A DNA stretch of 12,954 bases from an uncultured Eubacteriales bacterium (GTDB taxonomy: Bacteria > Bacillota > Clostridia > Christensenellales > Christensenellaceae), in assembly GCA_902782475.1 (NCBI GenBank), contig CACZNR010000146.1:1-12954 (forward strand), in the 5' to 3' direction. Position 1 is the stretch's first letter; each line of letters begins with the position of its first letter. A program made the translations under genes and the position numbers. Below the pieces are notes generated by a model. The model searched no databases. It saw only the letters and a program-made list of their open reading frames with translations, and was not told the origin of the DNA. This document shows, piece after piece, positions 1-6,945 of this stretch.

Positions 1-198
1 ATCACAGATGTCATAGATATACTCTTTCACATATGGTTCGGTTATTATGTCATAACAGGCGTGATAGCCCATGAGAAGCTTAAGGGATATCCTTCTGAAA
101 CACCGGAGGATGCGGAGAAAACAGAGAGCCCCGAGGAAGATGACAATGCCAGTTATGACGATGAGCCCGAAACTGAAGACTCAGGGTCAGAAGGATAA
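1..198 (+). CDS. C-terminal end of an unrecognised membrane-linked protein (5' partial)
   Basis: Frame 1 is open from the window edge to a TAA at 196-198, giving 65 residues. The first part (ITDVIDILFHIWFGYYVITG) is hydrophobic and aromatic and looks like the end of a transmembrane segment. It is followed by about 40 residues that are very rich in Glu and Asp (for example PEEDDNASYDDEPETEDSGS) and are probably a disordered cytoplasmic tail. The codon use (ATA, AGC, GAG/GAA) matches the genes downstream. It ends 24 nt before the mannitol-1-phosphate dehydrogenase-like gene on the same strand, so the two may be cotranscribed. I do not recognise the family from this fragment. That it is coding rests on the open frame, the coherent hydrophobic-then-acidic composition and the operon-like spacing. 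Confidence 0.6.
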   Translation: MTDVIDILFHIWFGYYVITGVIAHEKLKGYPSETPEDAEKTESPEEDDNASYDDEPETEDSGSEG

Positions 199-222
199 AG
201 AGAGAACGGAAAGGAAAAAGAG

Positions 223-1440
223 ATGGTTAAGAACGCAGTTATATGTGGTGCAGGAAAGATAGGAAAAGCATATCTTGCTGAGATACTGCAGAACGGTGGA
301 TACCACATGACCTTCCTTGTGCATTCGGATGAGATGACAGGAAAGCTCCGTGAGGCAGGAAAGTACACCATATTCCGCGGAAGCAGGGATGAGAAGTCAG
401 TGGAGGAGGTCGTTATCAGTGATTTCGACGCTTTCTGCACAGTGACAGAGGAAGACCTCTGTGTTAAGGCTCTAAGCGATACAGAACATGTTTTTCTCCC
501 GGTATATCCGGCTGCATGCCCTGATTTCGGAAGGATGATAGGAAAGGCCATAAACATAAGGGCAGAGAAGGTTCCGGAAGATTTCTACAATATATATATG
601 TGTGTAAACTTCATGGATGCCACAAAGACCATAGTGGATGCCATACTTCCTTACCTTGATGAGAAGGGGAAGAAGTATTTCGAGGAAAAGACCGGAGTGA
701 GCGAAACGCTTGTGGGAAGGATGTGCGTTGACGCCACTGAGGAGATGAAAAAGAAGGACCCTCTTTCAGTGGTCGGCGGATACGGAGACCCTCTCAAAGT
801 CGATAAGGATACATATAAGGGAGAGCTTCCGGACTGTGAATGGATAGAGAGCCTTGACAGGATCCCGGCAAGATTCACATACAAGATCTGGGTCACCAAC
901 ATGAAGCACTTCGGTGTATCCATGTATGGTGATTACTATGGATATACCTATGTAAGGGAAGCCTGTGCCGACGAAAGGATCGAAAGGGAAGTGAGGGTCC
1001 TGGCAGAAAAAGAGGCTACTCTTGGAGTTGCATACAGGTATTCGATCCCTGTGGAGGAGATAGTTGAAGGCTTCAAAAAGAAGAGCGATCCATGGGAGAC
1101 ATGGAAAAATCCCAATTCCAATGATGGATTTGCCAGGGTGGTCTTCGATCTCAGAAGAAAACTGGCAAAGAACGACAGAGTTATAGGACCGGCACTTTCA
1201 TGCCTCAGGAGCGGAGTCAAGCCGGATGCGCTCTCAAAGATAGCAGCCCTTGCCATGATCTACAGGAATGACAATGATCCTTCTTCTGTTGAAGTCCACA
1301 GGATACTGGAAGAGAACGGCGTAAGGGAAGTCCTCCATGAATTTGCAGGTCTCTCTGAGGATGACAGAGATGAAAGGGAACTCATGGATCTCATAGAGGA
1401 TCAGTATTACATACTTGCAAGGAAAAGTGATCTTAAGTAA
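223..1440 (+). CDS. Mannitol-1-phosphate 5-dehydrogenase family protein
   Basis: A 405-residue NAD(P)-dependent polyol-phosphate dehydrogenase-like protein, probably cytosolic. The N-terminus carries a Rossmann dinucleotide-binding loop, GAGKIGKAY, at residues 9-17. The family catalytic pattern K-x4-N-x2-H is present as K221, N226 and H229 (KIWVTNMKH), where classical MtlD has KLFTxNTGH. Other MtlD-like stretches are DPLKVDKDTYKGELP around 189-203 and RRKLAKNDRVIGPAL near 312-326. Family members oxidise mannitol 1-phosphate to fructose 6-phosphate. The substrate here is unproven, since Thr-Gly in the NTGH core is replaced by Met-Lys and no mannitol PTS gene is visible. The ATG at 223 follows AAGGAAAAAGAG at suitable spacing. 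It lies 24 nt after the upstream partial gene and 18 nt before a chorismate mutase gene, so it is likely part of an operon. Confidence 0.8.
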   Translation: MVKNAVICGAGKIGKAYLAEILQNGGYHMTFLVHSDEMTGKLREAGKYTIFRGSRDEKSVEEVVISDFDAFCTVTEEDLCVKALSDTEHVFLPVYPAACPDFGRMIGKAINIRAEKVPEDFYNIYMCVNFMDATKTIVDAILPYLDEKGKKYFEEKTGVSETLVGRMCVDATEEMKKKDPLSVVGGYGDPLKVDKDTYKGELPDCEWIESLDRIPARFTYKIWVTNMKHFGVSMYGDYYGYTYVREACADERIEREVRVLAEKEATLGVAYRYSIPVEEIVEGFKKKSDPWETWKNPNSNDGFARVVFDLRRKLAKNDRVIGPALSCLRSGVKPDALSKIAALAMIYRNDNDPSSVEVHRILEENGVREVLHEFAGLSEDDRDERELMDLIEDQYYILARKSDLK

Positions 1441-1458
1441 AGGATACGGGAGGCAGCA

Positions 1459-1725
1459 ATGGATCTTAGGGATATAAGAAACAGGATAGATGAGATTGAT
1501 ACTGCACTTGTGGATCTCCTTGTGAAAAGGATGGAGATAACAAAGGAAGTTGCAGACTACAAGAGGAAGAACGGCATTCCTGTCCTTGATAGGGAGCGGG
1601 AGCTGGCTGTTCTTGAGAAAAGGGCACAGCAGGCCGGTGATGTCTATAGCCCATATATCCGTGAGATATATGAAAAGATATTTGAGCAGAGCAGGGCTCA
1701 TCAGGAAAAACTGCTTGAAGGATAA
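1459..1725 (+). CDS. Chorismate mutase, AroQ class (type II)
   Basis: An 88-residue all-helical protein, the usual size for a monofunctional AroQ chorismate mutase, which rearranges chorismate to prephenate for phenylalanine and tyrosine synthesis. Aligning by eye with the E. coli mutase domain, every main active-site residue is present: R7, R24, K35, D44, R47, E48, S78 and Q82 (E. coli R11, R28, K39, D48, R51, E52, S84, Q88). The N-terminal pattern IRNRIDEIDTALVDLL is typical of the first helix. The ATG at 1459 follows GGGAGG (1448-1453) at 5 nt. It is a stand-alone domain with no prephenate dehydratase, dehydrogenase or DAHP synthase fused to it. It follows the polyol dehydrogenase-like gene by 18 nt and is followed by a terminator-like hairpin, so it is probably the last gene of its transcript. 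Confidence 0.9.
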   Translation: MDLRDIRNRIDEIDTALVDLLVKRMEITKEVADYKRKNGIPVLDRERELAVLEKRAQQAGDVYSPYIREIYEKIFEQSRAHQEKLLEG

Positions 1726-1731
1726 AAACAT

Positions 1732-1756
1732 TGCAGCTGCGCAGGACGCAGCTGCA
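1732..1756 (+). terminator. Probable intrinsic terminator after chorismate mutase
   Basis: A perfect 10-bp stem, T+GCAGCTGCG (1732-1741) paired with CGCAGCTGC+A (1747-1756), closes a 5-nt loop CAGGA. It is preceded by an A-rich stretch (1724-1728) and followed by TTTATATATG, a weak U-rich tail. It starts 7 nt after the chorismate mutase stop. The stem is strong and well placed; the interrupted T-tract is the reason for caution. Confidence 0.6.
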
Positions 1757-1787
1757 TTTATATATGTGGTTTTATCAGGACAGACAG

Positions 1788-1793
1788 TATGAT
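1788..1793 (+). promoter_or_regulatory. Possible -10 element ahead of the DUF2232-rplI-dnaB operon
   Basis: TATGAT lies between the hairpin at 1732-1756 and the start codon at 1818. No convincing -35 hexamer is visible at 16-18 nt (TGTGGT is the 17-nt candidate) and there is no TGn extension. It is listed only because the operon needs a promoter in this gap if the upstream hairpin terminates transcription. Confidence 0.25.
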
Positions 1794-1817
1794 AAAATAG
1801 ACCTCAGTGAGGTGGAG

Positions 1818-2834
1818 ATGAACGGTACGGACGAAAAAAAGGATAATGTATTTCTTGAAGTCTTCCTGTGCATGCTTGCATTCATGCTGATGTATCTTCT
1901 TGGAAGATATGTCTTTGTTACGGTAGTGCTTGCAGGGGTCCCTTTTGTGTACCTTACTGTCAAAAGGAATTATTTCCTGTCAGTGGGTGCATACATATTG
2001 AGCCTCGGAGCATTGATGTTCGTCGATCTGATATATGCAGGAACGGTGCTTTTCCTTACGGCGGTACCGGTAATAACTGCCGCATACATGATCAGGAACA
2101 GAAAAAATGTCTGGCAGAGCCTTCTGATGACGGGCTGTGCTGCAGTTGCAGGCATAGTCATGACGGTGATATTCTTCCACTATCTCGGTAATGGAGAGAT
2201 ATCCAGCTATATTACGTCCGTCTTCATGGAGAAGGCGAAGACAAGTCCGTATTTCAGGATGTTCGTATACTCCATGATAATGACGAGACATATTGTTCAG
2301 GGCATATCCGTCAATGAGATAATGAGCATCATGAACGAACAGGATCTCATGAGATACATAGCTTCAGAAGAGAGCTTCATATCCTTAAAGATGATAATAG
2401 AGGAAATGGCTCCGAATATCATTGCACTGTTCATTTTTACGTGCTCACTTGCACTGTATATGCTTTCCAAGTATCTGCTGAAAGCACGTGGTATAAAGGT
2501 CAAGGCGACGAAACAGTTCGATGAATGGCAGCTGCCAAGGGATCATGGATTCTATGTGCTCATACTCTTTATCCTGGGATATGTATTCATGCTTCTGGGT
2601 GAAAAGAGCTACCAGGCACCGGGGCAGATCATGGTCTACCTTACCACGTATATATTCAGGCTCGTCGGAGCAAGCTATGTGTCACACATGATGCGACCCA
2701 TGGTGAAAAGCAAAGCCTTAAGGGCAGTTATAGGCATTGCAGGATATCTGATACTGCCAAACTTCGTAGTGATAATAGGTATAGCCGATCAGGTCCTGGA
2801 CCTGAGACACCGGCTGTTTATAAAAAGGATATAA
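1818..2834 (+). CDS. DUF2232 (YybS-like) integral membrane protein
   Basis: A 338-residue polytopic membrane protein with about eight or nine hydrophobic segments (roughly residues 11-28, 31-48, 53-70, 72-91, 102-121, 199-221, 244-261, 268-291 and 300-321). The motif FDEWQLP (234-240) before the last helices and the terminal DQVLDLRHR resemble the DUF2232/YybS family. Its position directly upstream of rplI and dnaB matches yybS in Bacillus. The molecular function of the family is not known to me. I place the start at ATG 1818 because AGTGAGGTGGAG immediately precedes it. The open frame extends back to 1731, but that stretch contains the hairpin and has no ribosome binding site. The stop codon overlaps the Shine-Dalgarno of rplI, which points to tight coexpression. 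Confidence 0.75.
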   Translation: MNGTDEKKDNVFLEVFLCMLAFMLMYLLGRYVFVTVVLAGVPFVYLTVKRNYFLSVGAYILSLGALMFVDLIYAGTVLFLTAVPVITAAYMIRNRKNVWQSLLMTGCAAVAGIVMTVIFFHYLGNGEISSYITSVFMEKAKTSPYFRMFVYSMIMTRHIVQGISVNEIMSIMNEQDLMRYIASEESFISLKMIIEEMAPNIIALFIFTCSLALYMLSKYLLKARGIKVKATKQFDEWQLPRDHGFYVLILFILGYVFMLLGEKSYQAPGQIMVYLTTYIFRLVGASYVSHMMRPMVKSKALRAVIGIAGYLILPNFVVIIGIADQVLDLRHRLFIKRI

Positions 2835-2846
2835 GGAGGTCAGGAA

Positions 2847-3287
2847 ATGAAAGTTATTTTGCTTCAGGATGTTAAAGGACAGGGAAAAAAGGGAGAGATA
2901 GTCAATGTAAGTGATGGTTATGCCAGGAATTTCCTTTTCCCGAGGAATATGGCAGAGGAAGCCAATGCCCAGAACCTCAACAATGCACAGGTAAGAAAGG
3001 ATGCTGCAGCACACAGAGTCGTAGTTGAAAGGGAAAAAGCAGCTGAGCTTGCCAAAAAGCTTGAGCAGAACGGCATAGTGATAAAGGGAAATGCCGGATC
3101 AGCAGGAAGACTTTTTGGTTCCATAACAAATACAGAGATATCCCAGGAGCTGGAGAAGCAGACAGGATATCAGATAGACAAGAAGAAGATAGTCCTTCAG
3201 TCACCTATCAAGGAGATCGGAACATATGATGTGACCATAAAGCTGTTTCAGGGGATATCCGCAAACATAAAGGTCACAGTTGAATAA
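2847..3287 (+). CDS. rplI: 50S ribosomal protein bL9
   Basis: A 146-residue protein, close to the usual 147-150 residues for bL9. The N-terminal domain is canonical: [20 protein letters not shown], followed by [13 protein letters not shown], the conserved 23S rRNA-binding region. A long charged connecting helix then leads to a C-terminal domain with the family's GRLFGSIT stretch near residues 86-93. bL9 binds domain V of 23S rRNA at the base of the L1 stalk and helps keep reading frame. A very strong ribosome binding site, AAGGAGGT (2833-2840), overlaps the stop codon of the DUF2232 gene and is well spaced from ATG 2847. dnaB follows after 11 nt, the order common in Firmicutes. Confidence 0.97.
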   Translation: MKVILLQDVKGQGKKGEIVNVSDGYARNFLFPRNMAEEANAQNLNNAQVRKDAAAHRVVVEREKAAELAKKLEQNGIVIKGNAGSAGRLFGSITNTEISQELEKQTGYQIDKKKIVLQSPIKEIGTYDVTIKLFQGISANIKVTVE

Positions 3288-3298
3288 GAGGTAAGACA

Positions 3299-4648
3299 AT
3301 GCCTGAGAGTATCAGAAGGACTCCGCCAGCCAGCATGGAGGCAGAACAGTCAGTCCTTGGAGCGATGCTTCTGGACCAGAACTGTGTACTCATAGCGGTG
3401 GAGAAACTTAAGGAAGAAGATTTTTATTTCAACCAGCATAAGAAGATCTACAATGCCATGTACGATCTTGCTTCAATGAACAAGCCGGTGGATATCGTTA
3501 CTGTGTCTGAAAAGATGGGCGAAGGTGAAGCACTTTCATCGGAAGAGATACTCTATCTTACATCTCTCACCGAATCTGTGCCCAGCCTCAGTAACATTGA
3601 GCACTACATAGACATACTCAAGGAAAAGGCTAAATTAAGAAAGCTTATATCGGTGGCTGCTTCCATAGCAGACATGGGATACACATCTGAAGGCACGGCC
3701 TCACAGATCATAAACATCGCTTCAGATGAGATATACAAGATAGAGAATGCAGCTACTACAAATACCCTGCAGCCCCTTAAGGATGCACTGGTGCTTGGAT
3801 ATCAGAGCATAGCAAAGGCTTCAAATTCCAAGAACGGTCTCATGGGAGTCTCCACAGGATTCAATCTGATGGATAAGAAGCTCTCGGGCCTTCAGCCGTC
3901 ACAGCTCATAGTGGTGGCAGGAAGACCTGGTATGGGCAAGACCAGCTTTGCGCTCAACATAGCGGAACATGTTGCAACGAAGGAAGGAAAGGCTGTTGCC
4001 ATGTTCTCACTTGAGATGAGCAGGGAGCAGCTGGGACTCAGACTTCTGTGTTCCACTTCAGGAGTAAATTCACAGTCGGCGAGGACAGGAGATCTTTCAG
4101 AGGAGGATTTCTATGCCATAGCTGATGCCATGGGCCCTCTTTCAGCCGCACCGATATATATCGACGATACAGCAGTCATAGGACCTACAGAGATAATAGC
4201 AAAGGTAAAGAGACTTCAGAGGACCATCTCCCAGGAGATAGGGCTTGTTATCATAGACTATCTGCAGCTCATGCAGGGCAGCAGTACCTTCAGAAATGAG
4301 AACAGGCAGCAGGAGATCTCGAATATCACCAGGAACCTCAAGGTTGCGGCAAAAGAGATAGGGGTACCGATAATGCTCCTTTCACAGCTGAGCCGTGCTA
4401 CAGAGAAGAGAGAGAACAAGAGACCTATGCTGTCAGACTTAAGGGAGTCCGGTGCAATAGAGCAGGATGCTGACGTGGTACTCTTCCTTCACAGGGAGGA
4501 TTACTATCAGGAAAATACTTCCGGAGAACAGTCACGGAGCCAGATCATAATAGCAAAACAGAGATCAGGACCTACAGGAACCATAGATGTGACCTGGAGA
4601 GGAGATCAGACGAAATATACAGAAACTGATTTCAGAGAAGGAGAATGA
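3299..4648 (+). CDS. dnaB: Replicative DNA helicase DnaB
   Basis: A 449-residue hexameric replicative helicase (called DnaC in B. subtilis) that unwinds DNA ahead of the replication fork and recruits primase. The N-terminal primase-interacting domain begins with PPASMEAEQSVLGAMLLD. The RecA-like motor has a Walker A GRPGMGKT at 208-215, a Walker B LVIIDYLQL at 316-324, the LSQLSR region at 361-366, and RPMLSDLRESGAIEQDADVV with the arginine-finger neighbourhood at 375-394. The full length matches the family and there is no intein in the motor. GAGGT (3288-3292) precedes ATG 3299. Only 11 nt separate it from rplI, and the next gene begins 3 nt after its stop, with that gene's ribosome binding site lying inside the dnaB 3' end. 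Confidence 0.97.
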   Translation: MPESIRRTPPASMEAEQSVLGAMLLDQNCVLIAVEKLKEEDFYFNQHKKIYNAMYDLASMNKPVDIVTVSEKMGEGEALSSEEILYLTSLTESVPSLSNIEHYIDILKEKAKLRKLISVAASIADMGYTSEGTASQIINIASDEIYKIENAATTNTLQPLKDALVLGYQSIAKASNSKNGLMGVSTGFNLMDKKLSGLQPSQLIVVAGRPGMGKTSFALNIAEHVATKEGKAVAMFSLEMSREQLGLRLLCSTSGVNSQSARTGDLSEEDFYAIADAMGPLSAAPIYIDDTAVIGPTEIIAKVKRLQRTISQEIGLVIIDYLQLMQGSSTFRNENRQQEISNITRNLKVAAKEIGVPIMLLSQLSRATEKRENKRPMLSDLRESGAIEQDADVVLFLHREDYYQENTSGEQSRSQIIIAKQRSGPTGTIDVTWRGDQTKYTETDFREGE

Positions 4649-4651
4649 TAC

Positions 4652-6037
4652 TTGAAAACGCTGAAAGTCCCCGGAGATATGGAGGGCATAACCGCCGTCG
4701 ATTTTCTTCGGGAATATTTATATAACAATGAAAAGACACAGATCCTCTTTGAAGAAGGCAAGGTAAGGAAGTCCTCCTTCTTAAAAAAACTCTCACCTGA
4801 TGATGTCCTGCACAGGGATGACAGGATTCGCATATTTGACATAAAGGACGAGGATTTTAATGTAAACGTTGCGGAGATAGTCTATGAAGACGAAGAATTC
4901 ATAGTGTTCAATAAGCCTCAGAACATGGAATCCATAACGAAGGTGGAGAACGGAACGAATCTGCATCTATTTGCTGTGGATCATATGAAGAGGCTTGGGG
5001 AATATGACGTTGACACACTGAGGGTCCCGTATGTCTGCAATGTGCTTCCGAAGGAATTCGGGGGCCTCTCGATAGTTGCAAAGGATCAGTATCTTTTCGA
5101 GGAGCTTATCCGTGCATTCAGGGAGAGAAGGATAAAAAGGCTCTTCAGGGTGATAGTCACAGGTGAACCTAAGGAAGAAGACCTTCTTTACGGGTATATA
5201 CAGTACAGGAACCTTGGAAACAGAGCCAGCATGAATGAGAACATGAACAGGAAGGCCAGGCCGGCAGCTCTTCGGTACAGGCTCCTGGAAACGAAAGGGG
5301 AGCTTTCCCTTCTTGAAGTGGAGCCCCTGTCATTTCTGAAGGACCAGATAGCATCCCAGCTTGCAGGAGCAGGGCTTCCCATACTTGGGGATGAGACTTT
5401 CGGAAGCAGGGAGATGAACCGCAGATATTCTGTGGAGGTGCCTGCGATCTGGGGCAGCAAGCTCGTGTTTGAAACAGGCACGAACAATTATCTTGATTAT
5501 CTTAACGGCAGGGAGATAGAAGTTGTACCATATCACATGAGTGGCATCGGCTATTTCATTGAAAGAAAGGAAATGGTAAGGGATAGAAGAGTGGAAGCTC
5601 TGAATCCAAAACAGCTCAAGAACGCCTCGAGGATAGTCTGGAACAGCTTCAACAAGTCTCTCATAAAGGAGTTTGACAGGGAATTCATTTCAGATTTCAG
5701 AAATGCCAACAGGGCAGTGACGCTGGCAAAGGAAATGGAGACTGGTACTGTCTTCTTTGGATGCTATACAGATTCCGGCATAGCAGGAGTGATATCTGTA
5801 AACGGGAATGGAGAGATAAGAAGGCTCTATGTACTGAGATCCCAGCAGAACAAGGGAGTAGGGGAACTTCTTTTAAGGTATGCTGAGGACTGGTGCTTTG
5901 AGCATCATATAGAGCACACAAGAGTGTTTGCTCCGGGGACTTCATATCTTTATTTCAAGAAAAAGGGATATGTAGAATCGGATGAAATGGCTGACAGACC
6001 GCAGATGACAGTCCTTACAAGGACGAATCTTCAGTAA
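4652..6037 (+). CDS. S4-like / degenerate RluA pseudouridine synthase-like / GNAT acetyltransferase fusion
   Basis: A 461-residue protein with three parts. Residues about 1-65 resemble the S4-type RNA-binding domain that leads RluA enzymes (EGITAVDFLREYL, LFEEGKVRKSSF). Residues about 74-255 follow the RluA fold: IVYEDEEFIVFNKPQ, then CNVLPKEFGGLSIVAKD where active enzymes have HRLDxxTSGLLxxAK, then SFLKDQIASQLAGAGLPILG where they have TGRTHQIRxHLA. The catalytic Asp is replaced by Pro133, and the HRLD and HQIR motifs are lost, so pseudouridine synthase activity is unlikely. Residues about 317-455 resemble a GNAT N-acetyltransferase, with an acetyl-CoA loop RSQQNKGVGELLL (396-408) and a late YLYFKKKGY. 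The start is TTG at 4652, after AGAAGGAG (4636-4643); no better ATG exists nearby. It is the last gene of the rplI-dnaB operon. The substrate is unknown. Confidence 0.82.
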   Translation: MKTLKVPGDMEGITAVDFLREYLYNNEKTQILFEEGKVRKSSFLKKLSPDDVLHRDDRIRIFDIKDEDFNVNVAEIVYEDEEFIVFNKPQNMESITKVENGTNLHLFAVDHMKRLGEYDVDTLRVPYVCNVLPKEFGGLSIVAKDQYLFEELIRAFRERRIKRLFRVIVTGEPKEEDLLYGYIQYRNLGNRASMNENMNRKARPAALRYRLLETKGELSLLEVEPLSFLKDQIASQLAGAGLPILGDETFGSREMNRRYSVEVPAIWGSKLVFETGTNNYLDYLNGREIEVVPYHMSGIGYFIERKEMVRDRRVEALNPKQLKNASRIVWNSFNKSLIKEFDREFISDFRNANRAVTLAKEMETGTVFFGCYTDSGIAGVISVNGNGEIRRLYVLRSQQNKGVGELLLRYAEDWCFEHHIEHTRVFAPGTSYLYFKKKGYVESDEMADRPQMTVLTRTNLQ

Positions 6038-6892
6038 TCATGAAGCTGAGATCCTGTATTTTTCACAGAGCTCATCGATAAACCCGCTGGACTTCAGGGC
6101 CTCGATCTCACGGTTGAGGACTTCAAGAGTAGCACTATTGCCCTTCCATATCATTATCCTATATGAGACCTGACCTACAGGCTCATCTATATTCTTTAGA
6201 CCTATGTCATCAGGCACCATGTTCTTTGGAGCCACGATGGCTACACAGTCTTCCCTTATAAGGGATTCGATCCCTTCGTCGAAGGATGAGCAGAGGTGCA
6301 GGTCCACAGTTACTCCCAGCTTTTTGAACATGCTGTTCACAGAATTTTTTGTTATGTCTGAAGACAGCACCCTTACACGCTTGTTGGTAAGAGAGAACAG
6401 ATCTTCATATTTTCCGTGCTTTGGAACATATGCATATATGGTGTCGGTAAAATAAGGAGTGGACAATGATAATCCCTGGGTCTTTACAGGACCGCTGGTG
6501 AACATTCCAATGGCGATATCTATCTCTCCCGTACGGAGCTTGTATGAAGCTTCCTGGGAAAGCACTTCAACGATACGCACTTCCGGTTCGGGGAAAAGAT
6601 CAGAGACTATTTTCTCGATCAGTTCTCTTTCAAATCCTGAGATGCTTCCTTCTTCTGATGTAGCAAAGGCCGTACCCGTAACTATGCCTATATTCAGTTC
6701 ACTTTTGGAATAAAGAGGAGAATCCTCGGGTTTTGCCCTGTTCATGAGTTTAAGTAGCACGGCACTACCTGCCACGATGACAAGCACACCAAATATGATG
6801 AGGATCCTTTTAAGGGTGAGGACCTTCCTTAGATTCTTCAGCATATATTTGATGTTATAGATGAATTCCTCGAACTTTTCCTTTTTAAACAT
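6038..6892 (-). CDS. Membrane-anchored solute-binding (SBP_bac_3-like) protein
   Basis: 284 residues from the ATG at 6892. A charged cytoplasmic N-terminus of about 27 residues is followed by one hydrophobic helix (about 28-48, RILIIFGVLVIVAGSAVLLK) with no lipobox Cys, so the protein is probably tethered facing outward. The rest resembles a family 3 extracellular solute-binding domain: SGFERELIEKI (85-95), LRTGEIDIAIGMFT (119-132) and LSLSTPYFTDTIYAYVPK (141-158). The Arg of the usual TPER motif, which holds the amino-acid carboxylate in this family, is not evident (FTSGPVKTQG), so the ligand may differ. No ABC permease or ATPase is nearby. It follows ispE on the same strand. Start choice is uncertain: the frame also opens at a TTG at 6922, and neither start has a Shine-Dalgarno. 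I prefer the ATG, which sits 10 nt downstream of a TATAAT. Confidence 0.72.
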   Translation of the reverse strand: MFKKEKFEEFIYNIKYMLKNLRKVLTLKRILIIFGVLVIVAGSAVLLKLMNRAKPEDSPLYSKSELNIGIVTGTAFATSEEGSISGFERELIEKIVSDLFPEPEVRIVEVLSQEASYKLRTGEIDIAIGMFTSGPVKTQGLSLSTPYFTDTIYAYVPKHGKYEDLFSLTNKRVRVLSSDITKNSVNSMFKKLGVTVDLHLCSSFDEGIESLIREDCVAIVAPKNMVPDDIGLKNIDEPVGQVSYRIMIWKGNSATLEVLNREIEALKSSGFIDELCEKYRISAS

Positions 6893-6902
6893 AGCAATAC
6901 TA

Positions 6903-6908
6903 ATTATA
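6903..6908 (-). promoter_or_regulatory. Candidate -10 element for the solute-binding-like gene
   Basis: On the minus strand, TATAAT ends 10 nt upstream of the preferred ATG at 6892. No good -35 is visible at the usual spacing, where the sequence is T-rich. If used, the transcript leader would be only a few nucleotides long, which would agree with the lack of a Shine-Dalgarno sequence. Confidence 0.35.
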
Positions 6909-6945
6909 TCTGTAAGAAGCAAAAATAAAATACAAACCGGAAAAA

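Noticed and set aside
1234..1731. A 165-residue minus-strand open frame across the dehydrogenase end and chorismate mutase.
   Set aside because: Both forward genes there have conserved active-site residues; the minus-strand product shows no recognisable domain.
1731..1817. An N-terminal extension of 29 residues on the DUF2232 protein.
   Set aside because: This stretch contains the perfect 10-bp hairpin, has no ribosome binding site before its possible starts, and the good site AGTGAGGTGGAG is directly ahead of ATG 1818.
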